Below, piece by piece: positions 42,583-54,374 of a stretch of 64,000 nt of DNA; within the stretch, counting starts at the first letter, position 1; the number at the start of each line of letters is the position of its first letter. Source of the stretch: Akebia trifoliata (taxonomy: Eukaryota; Streptophyta; Magnoliopsida; Ranunculales; Lardizabalaceae). The notes under the pieces are model-generated. The model did no database searches and had not been told where the DNA came from. It saw only the letters and a list, made by a program, of their open reading frames with translations. The position numbers and the translations under genes were made by a program. The stretch lies in NCBI GenBank assembly GCA_017979445.1, contig CM030706.1, forward strand, positions 23,329,884 to 23,393,883, in the 5' to 3' direction.

Positions 42583-43340
42583 CTTGGTTTTCAAGAATGC
42601 AAATACAAATAATGACTTTCATGACATAGGCACATGTTAACATTCAAGGCTGGTTGCTTGCAGGAAACCAAACGAAAAGAATAGGAAGTAGAGGCACATA
42701 TGGATATGCAGCTTGCTCAAGAGGCTACTAATGCAAAAATGACTAGAGATATAAGGAATAAGGTATGTTCCTTTAGATAATTGGACGTTTTCTTATAGTA
42801 TGTGCATTGCAACTCATACCTTATGTACTATATGTTTTTACAAGAGAGGCCTCACCGATGAACTTGGTGCAGAGGCTACGATGATGGATGCATTGGAGAA
42901 AGTTGAAAAAGAGCTTAAGAAACCACTTATGAGGTCTGACAAGAAGGGGATGGCTGTTCTTCTAGCAGAGTTTGATTAATAAGAAGTAAGTTCTGGTCCC
43001 AACATTTTGCAACTTGTAGCATTGTGATGCTTGTGTGAAAACTCTATTGATGATCTTCAAATTGATATAATTCCAATCAAAATTTTAATGTTATTTTTGC
43101 TGATCAATATTTTCTTAGATATGGGAGAACATGCTTCTTATTGCTCTTCTTGCACTTGTTAATTTTAAACCAACCTCGGCATTCAAAAAAAAGAGTTGCC
43201 AAAGTATGAAGAAGAGTTGGAGCTTAAAATTGCAAAGGCTCAGATAGGTCCTTTGGTGGCTGGTACCCTAGCTGAAACAATGGCAGCAAATCATTACTAT
43301 ATGCAGGCACTCAAGCATCATATTTCAGATCTTCAGGATA
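42583..43340 (+). pseudogene. Captured gene fragment with introns, unidentified
   Basis: Three exon-like pieces are readable. The first, about 42664-42762 (AHMDMQLAQEATNAKMTRDI), ends at AATAAG with a GTATGTTCC donor. The second is about 42846-42979 (LTDELGAEATMMDALEKVEK, ELKKPLMRSDKKGMAVLLAE, then stop codons). The third, about 43191-43340, reads KYEEELELKIAKAQIG and LAETMAANHYYMQALKHHIS. Introns lie between them, so the piece moved as DNA, not as processed mRNA. The protein is helical and charged with coiled-coil character; I do not recognise its family. It is bordered by a MITE on the left and the 43341 repeat block on the right. Confidence 0.7.
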
Positions 43341-43891
43341 TATTGTTGGACGAAATAGAGATGATTCAAGCGAGTCATCTTGGTTTCAGAATAAATTTAA
43401 AACCATGCCAGGTTTTGGGTTCCCATTATACGTATATATGTATCTCAACCCACCATTGAAGCTCTCCATCAAATGAGAAAAAAATTTGCACGAGATTTCA
43501 GAGAATCCCAAATCAACCAATCACACAAAAATATCCTTGCTAGGCTTTATGTGATTTGTCATTCGAGATTTTGAGAAATCTTAGATTGACTTTTCTGTGA
43601 GAAAAACACAAATTCTCTAGAGTTCTGTGGAGGATATTTTTCGTTGGGTACCAAGGGGCGGCACGTGGCACCTAGGGATTCGGGATTAGATGTGAAAATC
43701 CAAGGGTAAGCTTGATGACTTGATCGTAAGTCAACAATGGGCTCGGGTCTCGGTTGATCGGGGGAATATCGGGTCAAAATTACCGTAAAATGACTAACTC
43801 AACCCAAATCTCAATTGATATCCACTTACTAAAATAGATAAAGATAAAATTGGAAAGAGGGTTGAAAGGGATCCTAGGGTTTCACGTTTAT
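43341..43891 (+). repeat. Direct copy of the 26815-27360 block
   Basis: It starts TTGTTGGACGAAATAGAGATG and stays alignable to the LTR start at 43626 (TGTGGAGGATATTTTTCG), which sits at the same site as at 27095. It ends at CACGTTTATA, where another element is inserted. Divergence is low to moderate. Confidence 0.88.
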
Positions 43892-43908
43892 AGGGGGTAA
43901 CATTGGTA

Positions 43909-44468
43909 TGTTATCTCGACCCTACACGTGTTTAAACAAAGTAAGTGGTACTTGGAACGAGCCAGTCCTACCCAATAGTAGAGCAGATCAAGTTAACACC
44001 GTCTGGTCTAACTAATCGGGCAAGACAACTTAAAGAGAAATCTGGTCTGCTTAGTAGGGCAGACCTAGTCCAAATTTCTACTTGATTCTAGATCGCGCAT
44101 GTCAAGTCTGGAGATTTTGTAGAAGATCTCCTAGGAATCCTAAACTCAATCTTAGATATCCCAATTTTGTTTAGGATCCTTGCAATCATGGGATTCGCCG
44201 TGATCACATCCCAATTAAGGGGAAAATCCTAATTTGAGGGGATAACCTATAAATAGAGGAATTAACAAAGGTGAGGGGATCTTTTTGGCCAAGAGAGAAA
44301 GGGTTGAAACTATTATTTGATTAAAATACTATTTTTCTCTACAACTCTAACTTAAACATCGAAGGATCATTTGCAAGTACCACACAGGTGCTTATAGGAA
44401 GGACTGAGGAGCTAGTTCGGATTAGTAGGACAGGGTTGATCTAAGTAAAACTTGATTCCGTCTCTACA
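43909..44468 (+). repeat. 5' LTR of a second Tat element
   Basis: Begins TGTTATCTCGACC, ends TCTCTACA, with a TATA-like CTATAAATAGAG near 44248. It is followed at 44473 by TGGCGTCGTCCGTGGG, a PBS, and then gag. Purine-rich GGGGGTAACATTGGTA lies before it. No 3' LTR of this family was found in the window. Confidence 0.75.
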
Positions 44469-44518
44469 AATTTGGCGTCGTCCGTGGGAACGTAAAAAAA
44501 TTGATTGAAGTCAAAACA

Positions 44519-45760
44519 ATGGTGAGACCCACCAGATCAATCGAAGAAAACGCTTTTCCCCTTGTTGCGCCTACTTCAGAGGCTAATCTCTTGAGTATGT
44601 TAGAAGAGATGAGAAAGCAACAAGAGGAGATGTAGAAGAAAATTGATGATTTGACTGAATAGAACCAGGAGCTGAGTTGGCACATAGAGAACTAGCAGAA
44701 AGAAAGGAAATATCTTTTACTTCTTGACGAAGATAGTCACGAACCAAGTGTAGAGAGCAGTTCTCGATCGCGAGACTTAAGCGAGAGGGATGAAACTAAA
44801 GTCGTGACCACTGCAACAATTTGAATCGAGCCCAACATGGGTTTGACGAGAGAGGAGGTCAGAGATATGATTCATAAGGAGGGGAATTCAGGAATAAATT
44901 ATCCAATTGAGTATTTGTTCCACTTTCTATAAATGCTTACTCTGTGGGAGGGGAATGAAGGTTGTTTTCTTCTAGTCTATAAGGGAACACCCTGACCTAG
45001 TTCCACAAGCTACCAAGTAAATCAATCGCTTCTTTTGAGGAGTTTTGCACTGCCTTTGTGGCTCATTATATCTGCAACATAAAAGTTGATAAAGATGTGA
45101 ATGTTCTACTCAGCATGCAGATGCAACATGGAGAAAACCTCAGATATTTCATAAAGAAATTCAGAGAAGAGGCCATGGCTCTAGAGAGTGGTAATTAGAG
45201 AACTACCATGGTAGCAGTCAGGAATTATTTGCTATTTGGCTCAAGGTTATACAGGTTGTTAGTGAAGGAGAGGCCAAAAACATTAAGTGATCTGTTTGAA
45301 AGAGTAGAGAAATATATCTAGGTAGAGGATAATCCTTGAAACGTAGTTGGAAAAATTAAGGTAATGCACACGGTAACCAAGCCTGATAAGTATTAGCAAC
45401 GGCAATCAAAGAAAATGAGGGTGCAACCTGAGCAGAACGCAAGACAAAAGAAATAAGGGATGCATTTCCCCATACTTCCCAGCGAGATCCTACCCCTTAT
45501 TGTAAATGAACCTTATTTTAAATAGCCAGGGCCTCTTCCACAAGATCAGATAATGTAGGATGAGACGTATTATTCATTCCATAAGATTCAGGCTCATGCT
45601 ACTAACAAATGTCAAGCTCTAAGAAGCCTATTGTAGAGATTGATAGAACAAGGCTTGTTGGGAGATTTGATGAGAAGAGAAATACCATGCCATCCTCGAG
45701 AAAGGAAACAAAGGCGAGAGCAACCTCATGCGGAAGGTTAGGATGGAAGGGTTGTAGTAA
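44519..45760 (+). pseudogene. gag of the second Tat element
   Basis: The ATG at 44519 starts MVRPTRSIEENAFPLVAP, then a coiled coil with Glu/Lys/Gln (stops at 44633 and 44660). The capsid block near 45110-45190 reads MQMQHGENLRYFIKKFREEA. A zinc knuckle near 45570-45625 gives YYSFHKIQAHATNKC, where the first Cys is changed to Ser. Many stops. Confidence 0.8.
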
Positions 45761-45904
45761 TTCATGTAATCTTGAAATATAAACCTAAAAAGTCGAGGTA
45801 AAACAAAAATTACGGGAGAGTAAAGAGATGGCGGACCAAAATTTTATGCATGTTTATAGGACTAGGAGCAGACCTACAAAGCAGATTGAGGTGACGAGCA
45901 AACA

Positions 45905-46330
45905 ATGACCTTCATTGAGAAGGGCTTGGAAGGGGTGGTAAGGCCACATTATGTTGCTATGGCAGTAATCCTTCAAGTTGGCACATTTACTCTTGAAAGG
46001 GTATTGATTGATAACGGCAGTTCAGTCGACATCTTGTACACCTCAGCCTTCCAAAAAATGGGGATGAGTAAAAGTGCATTAATCCAAGCGGGGGCTCCTG
46101 TGATTGGATTTGATGGAAGGTCAAGCCAACCATGAGGGAGATAGTTCTACCTGTGTAGGTAGGACCTATGATTTTAATGACCCGGTTTATGGTCATTGAA
46201 GTGAGCTCTCTATACAATGCCATCCTTGGCAGATGGTAGATGCATGAGATAAGGGTTATCCCGTCGACTTACTATCAGGTCTTGAGGTTCAAAATAGTGT
46301 AGGGGATATGAGACATCGGGGGAGACCAAA
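45905..46330 (+). pseudogene. Retropepsin of the second Tat element
   Basis: Open frame 45905-46135: MTFIEKGLEGVVRPHYVAMA, ERVLIDNGSSVDILY, AFQKMGM. Plant Tat proteases carry the LIDNGSS variant of the D-T/S-G motif, so the active site looks normal for the lineage. The C-terminal part continues in another frame (SLYNAILGR..MHEIRVIPSTYYQVLRF) after a stop at about 46133. It would cleave the polyprotein. The first Tat element of this window lacks this domain. Confidence 0.85.
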
Positions 46331-46445
46331 CGACAGCCTAGGTGTGCACGTTGGGCCAGGAAGAGTATGTAAAAGGTAAAGGTCAGCAATAGTAATTACA
46401 CTAGGGGGTGAGCAAAATGGATCCCCACATCTGGAAAATGTCCAA

Positions 46446-47330
46446 ATGATAGATATAAAGGAAGGAAGGAAGATTAGAGTAGGGACAGAGTTAGATCCGA
46501 AAAAGTTGGAAGATCTGACATATTATTTAAAGAGAAACAGGGATGTCTTTGCATGGTCGATAGAAGAGATGCTTGAAATCAACCTTGAAGTGATCTGCTA
46601 TCATTTGAACATTGAACCAAGCACGAGGCCAGTAAAACATAAGTTAAGGAAAGTAGCACTATACCTAAGGAGAACAGTAAATGAAGAGATTAAAAAGCTT
46701 ATCAGAGTAGGTTTCATCAAGGAAGTGTAGTTCCTTGACTAGATAGCCAATATTATGACAGTACCAAAGAATAACGGGAAGGACAAGATGTGAATGAACT
46801 TCACGAACCTAAATAAAGCCTGCCCAAATGATTGTTTCCCAATGCCCAGAATTGACCAACTAGTTGATTCCACGTCAGGTCATGAGAGATTGTCTTAATG
46901 CTAAGGATCAAGAGAAGACTACCTTTAGCACTGAACATAGACTCTACTAGTATAAAGTTATGCCCTTCAGGCTAAAAAATATAGGAACGATGTACTAGAA
47001 GTTAGTGATGGAGCTTTTTAGGGACTAGTTGGAAAAAACTATGGAAGTCTTCATCGACAATTTGTTGGTGAAGAGTAAAAATAAGGAAGTCCACATCGCA
47101 GACTTGGAGAAAGTATGCTTGCAGGTAAAAAAAAGTTAGGATGAAGCTAAACCCAGATAAATACACCTTTACGCTAACCTCAGGAAAATTCTTAGGTTAC
47201 TTAGTCAAGAAGAAAATGATAGAAGCTAACCTAAGCCAGATCAGAGTATTGCTCGAGATGTATTCTTCAAAAACTCAGAAGTAGGTCCAAAAACTTGTTG
47301 GAAGGATAGTAGCTCTGAATAGATTCATAT
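46446..47330 (+). pseudogene. Reverse transcriptase of the second Tat element
   Basis: 46446-46730 gives VGTELDPKKLEDLTYYLK, DVFAWSIEEM and EEIKKLIRVGFIKEV. Further frames give MNFTNLNKACPNDCFPM and LVDSTSGHERL. The SFMDAYSGYNQI motif, present in the first element, is deleted at about 46893. The catalytic box reads FIDNLL (second Asp changed to Asn) near 47050. So it is dead twice over. Confidence 0.85.
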
Positions 47331-49130
47331 CCAGATTTTCAAACAAGTGCAGACCCTTGTACCAATTGCTTCAAAAGAATATAAAATTTGAATAGACAAA
47401 GGAGTGTGAACATGTTTTTGCTGAGCTACAAATGTACCTAGGAAAACCACCAATACTCTCAAAACCATAAGCTAGAGAGGAGCTCAGAATGTACTTTACT
47501 ATTTTAGAGTGTGTGCGTAGCTCAGTTCTGGTCAGAACAAGGACAATAACAGAGTAGCCCATATATTTCCTTAGCAAAACCTTTACAGATGTCGAAATAA
47601 GGTACTCAAAAATTGAGAAGATGGTAATTAGTGTCTCAAAACATTGATTTATCTGTATTTTTCCCAGGTATTTATCTCGATTTCAATCCCTATTTTATTA
47701 AATTAGGTAAATAATTGTGTTAAATTTCAATTTATCACATTACATATTTTACCATGCTAATTATGCTTAATCGCACAAAATTAATGCATTTACCGGAAGA
47801 TTGATTACGTGTATTCACTGTACAAGTTAAATATCAAATCATCAAGATAAATCATAAAATCTATCAATCAAGTATGCATTACAATCTAGAAGACCAATCA
47901 AGCAATCATGCAAAATTAGAGATCCAGGAGTTTCTAGATCAATGTGGTTTAGTAGTTTTTGAATGGAATGCCCTAAAATTGCTTCCGTATGCTCTGCACG
48001 TGATGTTATATGTAAGAGTGATGGTGGCTATTTTTGAGTCCTTCTAGAGCATCTAAGGTCTATAAATAGATCATTTTCCCAATTGGAAAGGGGTCATTGG
48101 CCCTTGATCCATTCTTTCTTCTTCCCCTAATGCTATTGACATTTTCTCTATAATTTTCTATTTTTAGATTGGTTTTATTTCAACAATTCTCTATAATTTC
48201 TCAAGAAAGGAGATAGTATACATTGATTATGATATGAATACAAGTGTTGGTTTTATGACTTCTCCTTGTATCCTTGTAATGACAATAGGCTAGACTCCCT
48301 CCATTAATGAGAGGAGAAAGTCTATGAGAAAATTTTTAATTCTGTATTTATGTTCTTTATCCTTCCATATTTTTTATAATTATAGGGTTCTCCTCAATGT
48401 TTTATCCAACTCCAATGGATCAAATCTTTAGATGAATCTCTATACCTCTTATGCTTAAATATTTTATGCTTAGATAAGATCAAGATAAAATATATTTAAT
48501 CTAGATAATTGGAAGTAAGGACTTAAGACATTAGTGAGTAAATGAGTCTTCATTATTACATTATTTCAAGCTTTATGTTATATCTTCCACCCAAGGAACT
48601 CACACCAAGCCTTTGGAGTTGTGAAAAGAAAGATAGAATTTAGATGTAGGTTTATTTGTTAATCCTGGTTATTCTAATCACTAATGGCTTTATTCTTTTA
48701 TTTCTTAGTGTAAATTCCCATTTTATTGCTTTATTTTTCAGTAACATTTACTCTTCATATTTTGTTTAACTAAAATACAAAAAATAAATTTTAAAATTGT
48801 AACTTAGATTTACTTCATTTTCCTTAACATGGTAACAATCTCCCTTTCTCTTGGGTTCAATCCCTTGCCCACAAGTTAAGGAGAGTATAAACATACTAAT
48901 TTCTGATGAGATGACGACGACATCAGATGGGCTTGGATTTAGTCTACACAACTCTTCGATTGAGGCCTTATTTTCAAGCACATAAAGTTTAGGTAATTAC
49001 TAAGTACCAATTGAAATCGAAATTGAGAAACATAGAAGGGGCCGAATGGCAAAGTGAATGGTTCAGTTGGCTGAGTTCGGGCTAGAGTACAAGCCTAGGG
49101 TATCCTTGAAGGGTTAAGCAATTGCTGATT
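47331..49130 (+). pseudogene. Gypsy RNase H split by a 1.35-kb insertion
   Basis: 47331-47640 gives the RNase H lead (ECEHVFAELQMYLGKPPILS, then VEIRYSKIEKMVIS). The rest resumes at about 49003 (ITKYQLKSKLRNIEGAEWQS). The intervening DNA is listed separately. Stops in both halves. Confidence 0.7.
47640..48997. mobile_element. LTR-like insertion in the RNase H gene, type unresolved
   Basis: AT-rich, with a promoter-like CTATAAATAGATC near 48060 and no coding signature. The 8-mer GGTAATTA lies on both sides (about 47624-47631 and 48992-48999), possibly a target duplication. The ends are not inverted repeats, and a TG...CA pair is not certain. Confidence 0.5.
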
Positions 49131-49189
49131 TCCCAATAGAAGAATTGGAACAGTCGGATAAATTGGAAAAATCAGGCAACCAGCCATGA

Positions 49190-51260
49190 TGGAAGGTTTA
49201 TGTGGATGGGGTCTTTAAACTTAGAAAGCTCTGAAATTAGACTGGTGGTACTTACTCCAGATAGTACCTGATTAGAAAAGATAGTCAAGATAGGGTTCAA
49301 GGTGTCACATAATGAAGTAAAGTATGAGGCGATGGTGCCCAGTGTGAACATACTAATGGGGTTGTGAAAGCGCCCTCGATCCGCGGGGTGCGCGGATCTG
49401 CTTTTGACCTTTGAGGTTTGGGAATTGCCACCTAGTTATTACGGTCTAGGAACCAAACTTTGACTCTAAAAGGTAAATAAACTAATCTACGAAAGAAAAA
49501 TACGGGTCCGGGGATCACGTTACAGGGTTTGAAGGTGTTAGGCACCAACTTCGCCCGGCAAACGTTGGTTTCTACTAATTCTCAAATAAAACTACATTGC
49601 TAACAAGACCTAAATGATAATAACAAAATAAAAATACTCACGTTTTCCGAACGCAACGATTTTATTCCCTCAGATCTGATAGAATAGCTCCTCGTGTAGT
49701 ATTCCTTAATTTATTTTGTCTCCGGATCTGATCTCTGAGCTCCGAGGCAAGGTATCTCTTTCTTAAATGTGGATTCTTCGGATTTATTTATGGATTTCTA
49801 TGTGTTTTTTAAGGGCTTCTAGGTTTTTTTTTTAGCTAAAGTTGAGGTAGGGGTGTTAGGTAAGGAGTTAGGACTTCAAAATTAGGGTTTATGGGAGGCT
49901 AGGGAAGTTTTTTGACCTACTTCTCTTAGGGTTTAGTTTTTGATACAAAAATAGGTTGTGAAGACCCCTATTTATAGATTTTTTTAGGGGTTGGTTTAAA
50001 TAGAATTAGTATTTAATTAGAATTCTTTTAGTTAGAGTTATATTTTAGTTAAAATTATTTTAAATAGAGTTATATTTTAATTAGAATTATTTTAGGTAGA
50101 GTTATATTTTAGTTAGAATTCTATTAAATAGAGTTATTATTTAATTAGAACTCTATTAGGATTTTGACTTTTGGTCTTATTTGATTGACTTTAAGATTTT
50201 GACTTTAATCTTATTTGGTTGACTTTTAATATCTTGACTTTAATCTTAGTTAATTGACTTTAATTTTGACTTTAGTCTTACTTGATTGACTTTAATACCT
50301 TGAATTTAGTCTTGCTTGATTGCCTTTAATTTTTTGGAGAACCCCCCTCTATTATATCTTTAATTCTTTGGACCCCCAAATGGAGGGGTCCTTAAAGAAA
50401 TATCTTGGCAACCCTCAACAATTTTGCCTGAGAGCCTGATTGATATATTTTTTTATCTTAAAATTTTAAATTAATTTTATTAATGTTTCACTTTAATTAT
50501 TTAATATTTTAGTTATTAATTTCAAAAATTTTAATTATAAAAATTGTAAAATTATCGTTTTACCCACAGAGAGGACTTTTTGCATTTTAAGTCGTTTTTC
50601 AATGTTCCAAGATGTTTTGGAATCGGTTTTTCGTAAGAAATTCAATGGAAATGTTGGTTTTTATCATTTATGAAATTTTTTGTGTGTAATGGTCGTGAAC
50701 TTTATAAGGGGTATTTTCGTAATTTTGTCGAATTCTATGAAAATTAACGAAATGATTTATTTGGTTTCGATTTATTATTTTATGTATTTGAATGGGTTTT
50801 TCTAAGCGTAACGTAGGCTCTAGGGATATTTTAAGATTAGGGGTATTTTGATAATTTGATTATTTTTTAATGATTTTTATCGTGAAACTTCTTTTTGTCT
50901 AAAAAATGATGATTTCTAAGCTTTTGGGGTTATATTTTCCTAGCGTAGCGTGGTTTCTATAATTTTGTTAATTTGAGATACCTCATTCGGATTTCTGAAA
51001 TATGTCTGGTAACAAAATAAAGCATTGGAATAATCATCTATCATTGGGAACCGTTGCAATCGGGTTGACGAGTTGATTAATCAGGCGAGTGCAAAAATGG
51101 GGTGTCTACAGGTTGGGAATCAAAGAAGCCACAGTCTACAGTGACTCACAACTAGTGGTCAATCATGTCAATGGAACATTCGAGGTATGAGATCCTAGAA
51201 TGCAACTATACTTTGAAAATATTAGATTTGCCATACTTCAAGTGGATGAAGGGTAGAGCA
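49190..51260 (+). pseudogene. Second RNase H of the second Tat element, split by a solo LTR
   Basis: WKVYVDGVFKL near 49198 (VDG motif) comes before the inserted LTR. AIGIKEATVYSDSQLVVNH-like coding (with stop) follows it at 51111-51170, then GTFEVRDPRMQLYF-type sequence. This is the archaeal-type RNase H seen also at 7213. Confidence 0.75.
49365..51110 (-). mobile_element. Ogre-like solo LTR, reversed, perfect 5-bp TSD
   Basis: On the minus strand it runs TGTAGACACCCCATTTTTGC to GGGCGCTTTCA, 1,746 bp. GGTTG flanks both sides (49360-49364 and 51111-51115), and the interrupted RNase H reading resumes after it. AATCACTTTAC-like GGTGTTAGGCACC near 49540 is the same conserved motif as in the other LTRs of this family. 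Confidence 0.93.
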
Positions 51261-51299
51261 CATACCTAGAACAGATAATATGCATGCAAACGCACTAGT

Positions 51300-52512
51300 C
51301 TATGTAGCTTCGATGCTAGCAGGATAGGATAGAAGAGAACTCTCATTTGGTTACCGGGAGAGACCATCGATTGACGAGTCTTGGATGGTTAGTTGTACAG
51401 AAAATTTGTGAGTGGGCCACTCCTATGCTACCTAACACTAAAAGAGGTAGAGGAAGTGTTGAGTGAAATCCACGAAGGGGACTGTAAAAATCATTCAAAT
51501 AGAAGGTTATTGGCGCATAAAATACTCTCTCAAGGGTATTTCTAGCCGTATTTATAGAAAGATGTTGTCATGCATGTCAAACATTGTGATAACTTCCAAA
51601 GACATGGGAAGATCATCCATCAGCCAGCCATTCAGCCTAACTCTATAGTCAGCCCATGGTATTTTGTGTAGTGGAAAATAGATTTGGTTGGTCCATTACC
51701 TAGAACATCATGAAATCTAACCTTCATGCTAGTTGCCACTGATTACTTTACCAAGTGGGTACAAGTACTCTATTTATCTAGGATTCGCCAGCAGGAAGTA
51801 CATAAATTCATCTAGGAAAACATAATCTATTGATTTGGTATGTCTCGTACAATAGTATCAGATAATGGGAAGTAATTCTCAGGTAAGTACATCAAGTTTT
51901 TTTGTAAGGACCATAGGATAACGTAGTTGTTCTCTTCACCACAATATCTACAAGGCAATGGTCAAGTTGAAGGCACGAATAAGGCATTTATTGAAATCCT
52001 AAAAAGAAGGTTAGGAAAGGCAAAGGGTAGGTGGACAACAGTGTTGCATGGAGTGCTATAGGCCTTTAGGACTACTGTTAGAGCATCAACTTGGTCATCT
52101 CCATTTGCTATGGCCTAAGGAATAGAGATCATGATTCTTACCTAAAATAGTTTTCCTACGTCACATTCGAAAATAGTTCATATTAACTAAAACAACAAGT
52201 GGATAGTAACATAATTGGATTTGCTTGAAAAAAAGTGAGAAGCAACGCTAGTAAGACTAGAAAGCTATCATCAAAAGTTGTAGAGATACTTCAATAAGAA
52301 AATACGCCAAAGACAGATTAATAAAAGAGTTTGTATTACGCAAGGTTTTCCAAAATACAGAAGAGCTTACTAGAGGAAATTTGGTCTAAATTGGGAAGGG
52401 CCTTATAGAGTGATAAAAGTTGATAAAAAAGACATCTATTATTTAGCCACTAGATCAAGTTAGGAATTGCCTAGACCTTTGAACACTGGTAATCTTAAGA
52501 AGTATTATCAAT
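51300..52512 (+). pseudogene. Integrase of the second Tat element
   Basis: The N-terminal HHCC region at about 51460-51600 reads EIHEGDCKNHSNRRLLAHKI and VKHCDNFQ, where the second Cys of the pair is Phe. The core is WKIDLVGP (Asp), ATDYFTKWV, IVSDNG (Asp) and GNGQVEGTNKA (Glu). The C-terminus near 52370-52512 ends in NLKKYYQ. The catalytic acids remain but there are many stops. Confidence 0.85.
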
Positions 52513-52589
52513 AAAATAAAAGCTCTTTTGATTGTGTGTGTCTTAACTTAGCCCAACGTCGCTCAAGGTCCAACGAGACCTTTGTTGTC

Positions 52590-52854
52590 CAGAATGGTAG
52601 CATGACCTATGTGGCTAAGAGAAGAGTTGGGCCCTTTCAAGGGTTTGGGTCTAGTTGACCCTACTATGTCCTGAGTGGTAGAGCATTGAGTTGGACCCTT
52701 TCGAGGGTCTGGGTCTTCGTGACATTGCTTTGTCCTAGTGGTAGAACATTGAGTTGGGCCCTTTTAGGGGCCTGGGCCTTTTGTGACCTTACTTTATCAT
52801 TAGTGGCAGAGCATTGAGTTGGGCCCTTTCAAAGGTCTGAGTCTTTGTGACCAT
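52590..52854 (+). repeat. Tandem array of four 64-bp units, 3' untranslated region
   Basis: GAGTTGGGCCCTTTC recurs at about 52624, 52687, 52750 and 52816, each followed by GGGTCTGGGTCTT-like sequence. It lies directly after integrase, like the 8921 array, but with an unrelated unit. Confidence 0.88.
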
Positions 52855-54374
52855 GTGTAGACACCCCATTTTCACACTCGCTTGATTAATTAATTTGTCA
52901 ACCTGATTGCGACAATTCCCAATGATGGATGAATATTCTAATATTTTTTGTTGTTACTAAATGTGTTTTCAAAATTTGAATTAGATATTTCAAATAAGAA
53001 AAATTTAGAAACTAGGCTACGATAGGAAAATATGATCCAAAACATAGAAATCATCATTTTCATACAAAAAGAAGTTTTACGAAAAAAATCACTAAAAATT
53101 GAATAAATTATCAAAATATCCCTAACATTAAAACATCCTTAAAACCTATATTATGCTTAGGAAAATTCTTTCAAATACATAAAACAACAAATTAAAATCA
53201 AATAAACTATTTCACCAATTTTCATAAAATTCGACAAAATTACAAAAACATCTTCATAGGATCCATGATCATTTTACGCCAAAAACCATAAGTGACAAAA
53301 ATTGATAACCTTATTGAATTCCTTATGAAAAACTGATTTCAAAACATCGAAAAATAACATATCAACGTAAAAGTCCTCTTTGAGGGTAAAACGATAATTT
53401 TTCAATCCTAAAAATTCAAGATTTTGAAATTAATAATTAAAATATTAATTAATGTAAAGTGAAATATTAATAAATCAAATTAAAAATTTTAAAACGAATA
53501 AAATCAATTAATTAAGGTCATGGGTCAAATTTTAAGTGGTAATCCATTTATTTAAGTAGGGCCCACATGATATTTATTAAAAAATCCTTTACTGGGATTC
53601 CTAAAGAATTAAAAATATAATTTAATAAAGAACCTTCCATTGACGGATTCTCCAAAATTACAAATTTTCTCATTCTATGTAAGATTCAAAATCCTAATTG
53701 AAACAATTTAAGAGAATTATTCAACCCTAAATCTCTCAAAAAATTCTATAAAAAGGAGCATCCACAACCTAAATTAGTAAGTAAAGGAAAGAAAGACCAA
53801 AAACTCTTTCAAACCTTCTTAAAATCCTAAATCTGAAGTCTCAAGTCCCTAGTAACACCTAAACCCCATTTTTAACTCAAAAAATACTTAGAAATCTTTA
53901 AAAAAAAATACCAAGTAATCCTCAAAAAACACTTAGAAACCTTCAAAATACCTATAAAAATCAGAAAATATTCAGATTTAGGAAGAGAATACCTCATCCC
54001 GGAGATTGGAAGCGGATCTAGTACCAAAAACAAAAGTAGGAAGATTCACACAATGAACGTTCTCCATTAGTTTTGAGGAAATCAACCATCACAATCACCC
54101 AGGTAAAGAAGGTATTATTTTATTTTATTTTAATTTTTAGGTATTTATTTTTGTAATGTAAATTTTTTAGGAAAGTAGAAATTGGTGTTCGTTGGTTAAG
54201 ATTGGTGCCTAACACCTTCCAATCCCGTAACGTGATTTCTAGACCCATTCTTTTCATAGATCAATACTTTCTTTATTTGTTTTGAGTCATCTTTCGATTC
54301 CTAGATCGTAAAACTAGGTGACGACTCCAAAAATATAAAAAATTGATCTGTACTTACAGATCGAGGGTGTTTTT
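52855..54374 (+). mobile_element. Ogre-like LTR, plus orientation
   Basis: TGTAGACACCCCATTTTCAC at the start; GGTGCCTAACACCTTCC near 54206; end broken at GATCGAGGGTGTTTTTT, short of the usual CGCTTTCA. It inserted right behind the 64-bp array and abuts a reversed LTR of the same family. Confidence 0.85.
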
